The notes under the pieces are model-generated. The model made no database searches and was not told the DNA's origin. It saw nothing but the letters and a program-made list of their open reading frames with translations. From assembly GCA_043813445.1 (NCBI GenBank), contig JBDRLD010000040.1, positions 1 through 12,994 of the forward strand: a DNA stretch of 12,994 nucleotides. Direction: 5' to 3'. This document shows, in pieces, positions 1 through 5,591 of this stretch. The stretch is from JBDRLD01 sp043813445 (GTDB lineage: Bacteria; Patescibacteriota; Patescibacteriia; JACPHY01). The number at the start of each line of letters is the position of its first letter. Position 1 is the first letter of the stretch. The translations under genes were made by a program, and so were the position numbers.

Positions 1-819
1 GTGTACCGGAAACGGCGCGCTATCCTGGATGCGGAGGATGGCAGAGGAATCATTACAGAGATGATCGAGGAGGAATGTGAGCGCATTGTCGCTGCACAGA
101 CGCATGAGGATGTTGCGTCGTGGGACCTAGATGCGCTGAGACGGGCTGCGGCAGTAGTGATTCCGGTAGCAGTAGAAATAGAATTTCCAAAATACGATGA
201 CAGTCCGGGAAAAGTGGATGCCGCTGCACGGCGTCACTCGCTCGTCGAGGTCCTCGTTGCGGCAGCACAGCAAACGGTGGATGGGCTTCGCGAGCGTGTA
301 CAAGATGATGTGCGTTTCCAGGAAGTGCTTCGGGCGGTTGCGCTTCGCGCAATTGATCAACTATGGCTGGAGCACCTCGAGGCGATCGAACACCTGCGGC
401 AGGGGATCGGTCTTCGGGGTTACGGACAGCGCGACCCACTCGTTGAGTACAAACGGGAGGCGTATCGTCTATTTACGGAGCTTCTTGCGCTTATGCAGCA
501 AGACACTGTGCGTACGTTGATGCACATTATTCCGGCGTCGGCGCAACTAGAATCGGTATTTGCGAAACGGCAGATGCAGCTTGCCGGTGCGCAGAAAACG
601 ATGGAGAAGGGGAGGCAGCTTATGGCTGAGGCGGGTGGTCAGCCTGATCCGCCCGCATCCTCTCGTGGAGGGGCCGCACAGCCCCCGAAGCGAATAACAG
701 AAGTACAGCAAGTTGAACCGACACAGAAGCAGCGCGACGAACATGGTGAAAAAGTTGGTCGCAACAATCTGTGCCCTTGTGGTAGCGGAAAGAAGTACAA
801 GAGGTGTCACGGGCAATAA
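1..819 (+). CDS. secA: Protein translocase ATPase SecA, C-terminal 272 residues (5' end outside window)
   Basis: SecA is the cytoplasmic ATPase that pushes unfolded preproteins through SecYEG. Only the C-terminal part is present; the reading frame is open from base 1, so the first GTG is read as an internal valine. The helical scaffold/wing region is clear: around residues 114-170 it has the family pattern of an LWLEHLEAIEHLRQGIGLR-like stretch followed by GYGQRDPLVEYKREAYRLF. A variable, proline- and glutamine-rich linker (about 205-250) leads to the zinc-binding tail at 258-270, with Cys258, Cys260, Cys269 and His270 in the CxC-x8-CH arrangement used by SecA to bind SecB or ribosomes. The gene ends with TAA 7 nt before the next start and is followed by secD and secF, so this is an export cluster. 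Identification is firm; the motor domains cannot be judged. Confidence 0.97.
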   Translation: MYRKRRAILDAEDGRGIITEMIEEECERIVAAQTHEDVASWDLDALRRAAAVVIPVAVEIEFPKYDDSPGKVDAAARRHSLVEVLVAAAQQTVDGLRERVQDDVRFQEVLRAVALRAIDQLWLEHLEAIEHLRQGIGLRGYGQRDPLVEYKREAYRLFTELLALMQQDTVRTLMHIIPASAQLESVFAKRQMQLAGAQKTMEKGRQLMAEAGGQPDPPASSRGGAAQPPKRITEVQQVEPTQKQRDEHGEKVGRNNLCPCGSGKKYKRCHGQ

Positions 820-826
820 TTGTACT

Positions 827-1222
827 ATGCGGCAGCTTGCATTTCGACTGAAGTCTGGCCAACTATTGAAGGAGGAGATTGAAAAACGAACCCAAGATAT
901 AAATGCCGGGGTGTTGTTATCAATTGTCGGTGCTCTCGAAAACGTTAATTTGAGGATGGCGGGAGCAACACCCGATGTTCAGGATCTCAGGAATTTCAGT
1001 GGGCCATTCGAGATTGTTTCCGGTACCGGCACTATTTCATCGGACGGTTGCCACATACACATTTCTGTCGCTGACAAACAAGGCGATGTAATTGGCGGCC
1101 ATCTCAAAGATGGTTGCAGGGTGACCATTACTGTGGAGGTTGTTATTGGTGTTCTTGAAGGTGTTTCCTTTTCTAGGGTGTACGATGGTGAGACCGGATT
1201 TGAGGAGCTAGATGTGAAATAA
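827..1222 (+). CDS. PPC/DUF296-domain protein, 131 aa
   Basis: A small single-domain protein of the PPC (plants and prokaryotes conserved, DUF296) family, known in bacteria and archaea as a trimer-forming, often metal-binding domain of unclear role, and in plants fused to AT-hooks. Visible family marks are the start MRQLAFRLKSGQ, the AGVLLSIVGAL strand-turn (residues 27-37), the paired His76 and His78 in CHIHIS, and the GGHLKDG loop with His92; these three histidines match the metal-site histidines of bacterial members. There is no AT-hook. The ATG at 827 is chosen because homology starts there; upstream in-frame sequence overlaps secA. No convincing ribosome binding site is adjacent (a GAGGTG lies about 20 nt upstream), so coupling to secA translation is likely. 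Why it sits between secA and secD is unknown. Confidence 0.88.
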   Translation: MRQLAFRLKSGQLLKEEIEKRTQDINAGVLLSIVGALENVNLRMAGATPDVQDLRNFSGPFEIVSGTGTISSDGCHIHISVADKQGDVIGGHLKDGCRVTITVEVVIGVLEGVSFSRVYDGETGFEELDVK

Positions 1223-1310
1223 CAGAGTTTTGGCGCGCGGGTAGAGATATTGGTGACACCCTTTTTGCAAATCCTTGCATCCGCGTGCCACTGCGGTAGC
1301 ATGGATTCCA

Positions 1311-1337
1311 GGGGGCTTTCCCCCGAGTATTCTTTTT
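1311..1337 (+). terminator. Possible weak terminator or pause hairpin before secD
   Basis: A five-pair GGGGG/CCCCC stem (1311-1315 with 1320-1324) with a CTTT loop is followed after a short gap by a T-rich run (TATTCTTTTTG). The stem is short and the T run is displaced by about eight bases, so it may only attenuate. The 146-nt gap from 1223 to 1368 also has a small TGCAA/TTGCA inverted repeat at 1266-1279; no convincing promoter for secD was found in it. Confidence 0.35.
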
Positions 1338-1368
1338 GTAGTCTGAGCTGTTACTTATCGTTTGCCAT

Positions 1369-3159
1369 ATGGCCTGGTTTGTAGAACGAAAACGAAAATG
1401 GTGGGCGCTCGGCGTGCTTGTCCTGGTGACTGCCTGGGGTGCGTGGTATGTTTCTCCGGCAAATAGCCACCCATTCCGTCTTGGGCTTGACCTGAAGGGG
1501 GGGACGCACCTCGTGTATGCGGCTGATACGAGCGAGCTGCATGTTCGTGATGAGCGTGGAGCCATGGAGGGAGTCCGTGATGTTATTGAGCGCCGCGTGA
1601 ACGCGCTTGGTGTAGCCGAACCGGTTGTGCAGCTTACGGAGGTGGACGGACAGTGGCGGCTTATCGTCGAGCTTGCCGGAGTTTATGATACGGAGCGCGC
1701 GATGGAGTCTATCGGCGCAACCCCTGTGCTGGATTTTCGAGAGCGGCGTGCTGAGGTTGCTGAACTGACGCCGGAACAGCAGGGGGAACTTACGCTGAAA
1801 AATCAAGATGCGAAGGCGCGTGCGCAGGAGGTGTTGCAAGCCGCGCAGCAAGATGACGTCGATTTTGAAGCACTCGCAAAGGAATACTCCGAAGACATTG
1901 GCTCCGCTATGAACGGAGGAGATCTCGGGTGGTTCAAGCGCGGAGCGATGGTGGAGTCATTCGATGAGGCGGTCTTTGACCAATTGGAAACCGACGAAAT
2001 TACATCGAAACTCGTGGAGACGGAGTTCGGCTGGCACGTCATTAAGAAAACCGGCGAGCGCGATGTTCCTGCAGGATCGATTAACGGTGCATCGGTAAGT
2101 GCGGTTGGGGAATCCGGACAACCGGCTGCGGTTGACATCCAGGTTTTGAATCCGGAGCAGGGGAGTGACGAGCAGATCACTGAGGTGCGCGCATCGCACA
2201 TTCTCATACGCAAGACGAAGCCCGCTGACTTACTCGGACTCGACGCGGCATGGAAGCGAACCGAACTTGGTGGCACGCAGCTCAAGCAGGCATTCCTTCA
2301 ATTTGATCAGACAATCGGCCAACCTGAGGTCGCCCTTGAGTTTGACGATGCTGGCGCAAAACTCCTTGAGGAGATTTCTGAACGTAATATCGGGCAGCCA
2401 CTTGCAATTTTCATTGATGGATATGCACCGATAGACGTGTCAGGCGATGGTGTGATTGATGAGCAGGATGTGTACGCACCGATTATCAACGACAAAATCA
2501 TGGGAGGCTCGGCTGTCATAACCGGCAACATGACGGTTGAGCGAGCGAAGACGCTCGCATCACGCCTGCAGGCCGGTGCGCTTCCGGTGCCGATTTCCGT
2601 GATTTCACAGACGACAGTCGGTCCAACACTTGGAGCGGCGTCGGTAGCGGCGAGTATTCGAGCTGCGATTATTGGTTTTTTTGTCGTCGCGCTTTTCATG
2701 ATTGTGTACTACCGACTTCCGGGCGTTGCATCTGTGCTCGCACTTGGAGTGTACGGTGTGCTTGTGCTCGCGGTACTGAAGTTGCTACATGCAACCATGA
2801 CGCTTGCAGGAATCGCGGGATTCGTGATGTCCATCGGAATGGCAGTTGATGCGAATGTGCTCGTGCTTGAGCGCCTTCGGGAGGAGCTAGAACGTGGACG
2901 GTCACTACTTGACGCTATAGCCACCGCATTCAAACGTGCGTGGACATCTATTCGTGATGCGAACGGCACAACGCTCATCACATCAATCATCCTCGCAACA
3001 TTCTCAACAAGCGTTGTGAAGGGTTTCGCGGTGACGCTTGCTATCGGTGTGATTGTGAGTTTGTTCAGCGCGATGGTGGTGACGCGTACGTTCCTCTATA
3101 TTCTTGCAGGAAAGGGGCAGCAGCGAGGCTCGCTCTATGGGGTGAAACAAGTATCGTAA
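1369..3159 (+). CDS. secD: Protein translocase subunit SecD with inserted parvulin-like and EF-hand-like elements
   Basis: SecD works with SecF to drive late steps of protein translocation using the proton gradient. The 596-residue protein has TM1 at about 11-29, the family motif FRLGLDLKGG (36-45), a P1 periplasmic-type head, and five C-terminal membrane helices (about 428-580) with the SecD signature GMAVDANVLVLERLREEL (490-507). Two insertions stand out. Residues about 143-230 match the parvulin prolyl isomerase core (DFEALAKEYSED, GGDLGWF, FGWHVIKK) but lack its first strand; that strand (VRASHILI, 273-280) appears after a linker. Residues 356-367 form a DxSxDGxIDxxD calcium-loop pattern. 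Both lie on the outer face of the membrane. The ATG at 1369 has no clear Shine-Dalgarno sequence. secF starts 4 nt after the stop. Family call is firm; isomerase activity and calcium binding are inferred. Confidence 0.95.
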   Translation: MAWFVERKRKWWALGVLVLVTAWGAWYVSPANSHPFRLGLDLKGGTHLVYAADTSELHVRDERGAMEGVRDVIERRVNALGVAEPVVQLTEVDGQWRLIVELAGVYDTERAMESIGATPVLDFRERRAEVAELTPEQQGELTLKNQDAKARAQEVLQAAQQDDVDFEALAKEYSEDIGSAMNGGDLGWFKRGAMVESFDEAVFDQLETDEITSKLVETEFGWHVIKKTGERDVPAGSINGASVSAVGESGQPAAVDIQVLNPEQGSDEQITEVRASHILIRKTKPADLLGLDAAWKRTELGGTQLKQAFLQFDQTIGQPEVALEFDDAGAKLLEEISERNIGQPLAIFIDGYAPIDVSGDGVIDEQDVYAPIINDKIMGGSAVITGNMTVERAKTLASRLQAGALPVPISVISQTTVGPTLGAASVAASIRAAIIGFFVVALFMIVYYRLPGVASVLALGVYGVLVLAVLKLLHATMTLAGIAGFVMSIGMAVDANVLVLERLREELERGRSLLDAIATAFKRAWTSIRDANGTTLITSIILATFSTSVVKGFAVTLAIGVIVSLFSAMVVTRTFLYILAGKGQQRGSLYGVKQVS

Positions 3160-3163
3160 GTGT

Positions 3164-4048
3164 ATGATCGATATTATTGGAAGAAGAAAACTTTGGTTCA
3201 GTATCTCTGGTGTGTTTGTTGCGCTCAGCATCCTCGCGATTGCGATATGGCGGCTGAATATCGGTATTGATTTTACCGGTGGTACGCTCATCGAACTAGC
3301 GTTTATCGGGGAGCGTCCGGCTGCGGCAGTGCTTCAAGCGGAGTTCGAAGCGCTCGGCGCCAGTCGTGTGAAGGTGCAGACCGCAGGGACTTCTGATGCG
3401 ATTATCCGTAGTGCCCCGATGGACGCAGAGCTTCACAGTGTAATCGTTGAGGCATTTTCTGATCGAGCGAACGAGCAGCGGTATGAATTGATTGGGCCGA
3501 CAATCGGTCGAGAGCTGGCGCGCAAGACAATCACTGCGGTTGTTGTGGCAATATTTGCAATCGTTGGATATATCGCATATGCGTTCCGCAAAGTGAGTCG
3601 TGAACTTGCATCGTGGAAGTATGGCATTGTGTCTGTCGTTGCGCTTTTGCATGACGCAATCATTCCGATCGGTGTATTTGCGGTTCTCGGACGATTCCTC
3701 AATGTTGAGATTGATGCTGCGTTTATCGCGGCGGCACTTACGATCATCGGGTATTCGGTGAATGATACGATCGTGATTTTTGACCGCGTCCGCGAGAACA
3801 TCACAACGACGCATAATCTATCGTTCGCTGAGGCGGTGAACACGAGCGTCAATCAGACGTTCTCGCGATCAATCAATACTACGCTTACGACGATCCTGGC
3901 ATTGATGGCGGTGTTTATTGTGGGTGGACCAACGTTGAAGTTTTTTGCACTTGCACTCATGATCGGTATTGGTGTTGGTGCGTATTCGTCGATTTTCATT
4001 GCGGCGCCGTTACTCGTGAAGCTCCATGAACGACGTAGTAGAGTGTGA
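3164..4048 (+). CDS. secF: Protein translocase subunit SecF, 294 aa
   Basis: Partner of SecD in the SecDF complex. It has TM1 at about 11-30, the conserved NIGIDFTGG motif (32-40) that opens the P4 head, the GPTIGREL motif (111-118) before TM2, and a membrane domain with LLHDAIIPIG (161-170; SecF-typical His-Asp) and GYSVNDTIVIFDRVREN (196-212), whose acidic and polar residues belong to the proton path of the family. SRSINTTLTT (234-243) is the usual loop before the last helices. Length is near the usual range for stand-alone SecF, so nothing is missing. It follows secD with a 4-nt gap and ends in TGA 29 nt before a strong terminator, marking the end of the export transcript. Confidence 0.97.
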   Translation: MIDIIGRRKLWFSISGVFVALSILAIAIWRLNIGIDFTGGTLIELAFIGERPAAAVLQAEFEALGASRVKVQTAGTSDAIIRSAPMDAELHSVIVEAFSDRANEQRYELIGPTIGRELARKTITAVVVAIFAIVGYIAYAFRKVSRELASWKYGIVSVVALLHDAIIPIGVFAVLGRFLNVEIDAAFIAAALTIIGYSVNDTIVIFDRVRENITTTHNLSFAEAVNTSVNQTFSRSINTTLTTILALMAVFIVGGPTLKFFALALMIGIGVGAYSSIFIAAPLLVKLHERRSRV

Positions 4049-4077
4049 GTTATCAACAGCTGTCTAATGATTGACAT

Positions 4078-4107
4078 AAAAGCGACTCGAAACCGAGTCG
4101 CTTTTCT
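4078..4107 (+). terminator. Intrinsic terminator of the sec cluster
   Basis: A perfect 12-base-pair inverted repeat (4078-4089 with 4094-4105; AAAAGCGACTCG and its complement) closes an AAAC loop and ends in TTTT. The A-rich left arm means that the hairpin would also be followed by Us if transcribed from the other strand, although no minus-strand gene reads into it. It lies 29 nt after secF and overlaps the promoter of the next gene. Confidence 0.88.
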
Positions 4108-4115
4108 GCTATACT
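4087..4115 (+). promoter_or_regulatory. Extended -10 promoter for the membrane protein/ATPase pair
   Basis: TGCTATACT at 4107-4115 is an extended -10 element; TCGAAA at 4087-4092 lies 17 nt upstream and matches four of six -35 positions. The predicted start (about 4122) is roughly 39 nt before the ATG at 4161. The -35 sits inside the secF terminator hairpin. A perfect TTGACA at 4071 is 33 nt from the -10, too far to be its partner. Confidence 0.55.
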
Positions 4116-4160
4116 ATATACAGTTTGACGTGTGTCGCAGTGCGATGGCACGTGGTAGTT

Positions 4161-5588
4161 ATGCCGCAAATTGTCTTCAACATTGATCCATTGCTTGCCG
4201 TCGCCGACGACCCAATTTCGGCGACGTTGTTTCTGATCGAAAATGGCGCTTGGGTCATATTTCTTATTTTCTTTTTTTGGGTGGCAAAGCAGCTCTGGTA
4301 CAACCATATTTGGGGGAGCTACGTGACGAAGAATCTTCGTCCTGTGCTGCTTGCAATAGACGTGCCGAGGCGAAGTATTCAGACAGCCAAGGCGGTTGAG
4401 AATATCTTTGCGCATCTTGCCGGAGCACATGGAAGCTCCACGAGACGAGAGGCACATCTTGAGGGGAAGATTCAGGAATGGTTCAGTCTGGAAATTGTCT
4501 CGATAGACGGATATATTCAATTTCTCGCGTGGACGTGGGACAAGTATAGAGATCTTGTCGAGACAGCGATTTACGCACAGTATCCAGACGCGCAGATTAC
4601 TGAGGTTGAGGATTATTCGAAGGCAGTTCCGCACAAGTACCCGGATGACGAGTGGGATTTTTGGGGAACTGATTTTCGCTTCTACGCGCCGCAGGCGTAT
4701 CCGATACGTACCTGGCCGCAGTTTGAGCATCAGGGGCAAAAAGAGGAGGCATTCAAGGATCCACTTGCTGCAATGCTCGAGAATATGGCGCGCATTGCTC
4801 CAGGCGAGCAGATGTGGTTTCAGATTCTCGTGCGGCCCATTGCGCAGGATTGGCAGAAGGAATCCGCAAAGTTTGTTAAAAAGCTTATCGGAGCGAAGGT
4901 ACCGGAGGCAAAGTCAATTATCGACCCATTCCTTAATTTTGGTGGAAAGATCATCGAGACAGTGCTCGCGGAGACAATCGGATGGGGAGCTGGGGAGCCC
5001 GAGGTAAAACGAAACGAACCGGAGAGTAGGATGCTCCACCTGTCCCCGGGCGAGCGTGCTGCAGTCGAGGCGGTTGATATGAAGGCGGCGAAGATTGGTT
5101 TTGATGTCAAGGTGCGTGCGGTTTATGTTGGGCGCAAGGAAGTTTTCAAGAAGCAGCACGGGGCGCACGCGGTGATTGGTGCGATCAAACAACTCAACAC
5201 AAATGACCTAAACGGGTTGAAGCCGGACTTCAAGCATTCGGGTCCAGGATCGCTCTTCTTCTTTAAGTCGCTTCGGAATAATTACCGGAAGACGCGGCTT
5301 GTGAACGCGTACACCGCACGGAGCATGTATGTTGGCGGACCGACCTACGTCATGAATATTGAGGAACTTGCAACGTTGTGGCACTTCCCGACTGAGGCGG
5401 TACACGCGCCTCTCATTGCAAAGACGGTTGCAAAGCGCGCGGTTCCGCCAACCGGTCTTCCTATGGAAGCAATGCGCATGCCAATAGAGAAGAAGGTCTC
5501 GTTGGTGGGTGGGAAAACGTCAGACTCAGACAGTGAAGGGAAAAAGCGTGAGTTGAAGGCACCGGAGGAGTTGCCGTTTGTTGATTAG
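4161..5588 (+). CDS. Membrane-anchored protein of unknown function preceding a VirD4-like ATPase
   Basis: I cannot assign a named function. The 475-residue protein has one clear membrane helix near the N-terminus (about 29-44, very rich in Phe, Ile and Leu), then a large presumably cytoplasmic domain rich in Trp and Tyr. Its last third contains GPGSLFFFKSLRNNYRKTRL (361-380) and the EELATLWHFP motif (401-410), patterns I recall from proteins paired with VirD4/TraG-like ATPases in Patescibacteria. The tail (450-475) is charged and probably disordered. An in-frame TTG at 4125 exists, but it would fall almost on the predicted transcription start, so the ATG at 4161 is preferred; no good Shine-Dalgarno is seen. 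The ATPase gene follows after 3 nt. A role as membrane anchor or adaptor for that ATPase is an inference from the pairing. Confidence 0.85.
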   Translation: MPQIVFNIDPLLAVADDPISATLFLIENGAWVIFLIFFFWVAKQLWYNHIWGSYVTKNLRPVLLAIDVPRRSIQTAKAVENIFAHLAGAHGSSTRREAHLEGKIQEWFSLEIVSIDGYIQFLAWTWDKYRDLVETAIYAQYPDAQITEVEDYSKAVPHKYPDDEWDFWGTDFRFYAPQAYPIRTWPQFEHQGQKEEAFKDPLAAMLENMARIAPGEQMWFQILVRPIAQDWQKESAKFVKKLIGAKVPEAKSIIDPFLNFGGKIIETVLAETIGWGAGEPEVKRNEPESRMLHLSPGERAAVEAVDMKAAKIGFDVKVRAVYVGRKEVFKKQHGAHAVIGAIKQLNTNDLNGLKPDFKHSGPGSLFFFKSLRNNYRKTRLVNAYTARSMYVGGPTYVMNIEELATLWHFPTEAVHAPLIAKTVAKRAVPPTGLPMEAMRMPIEKKVSLVGGKTSDSDSEGKKRELKAPEELPFVD

Positions 5589-5591
5589 ATT

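Noticed and set aside
713..826. Upstream extension of the PPC/DUF296 frame by 38 codons
   Set aside because: It overlaps the SecA zinc-binding tail in another frame and lies outside the conserved domain, which begins at the ATG at 827.
1351..1851. 166-codon minus-strand frame opposite secD
   Set aside because: Antisense to the conserved SecD N-terminus; composition shows no family features.
4050..4058. TTATCAACA, one mismatch from a DnaA box
   Set aside because: Single copy with no cluster, no AT-rich unwinding region and no dnaA or dnaN nearby; not evidence for an origin.
4071..4115. TTGACA at 4071 as the -35 of the TATACT at 4110
   Set aside because: The spacer would be 33 nt, far outside the 15-19 nt range; TCGAAA at 4087 with 17 nt is the better partner.
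4125..4160. TTG start for the membrane protein
   Set aside because: It falls almost on the predicted transcription start and adds 12 residues with no membrane-protein character; ATG 4161 fits better.
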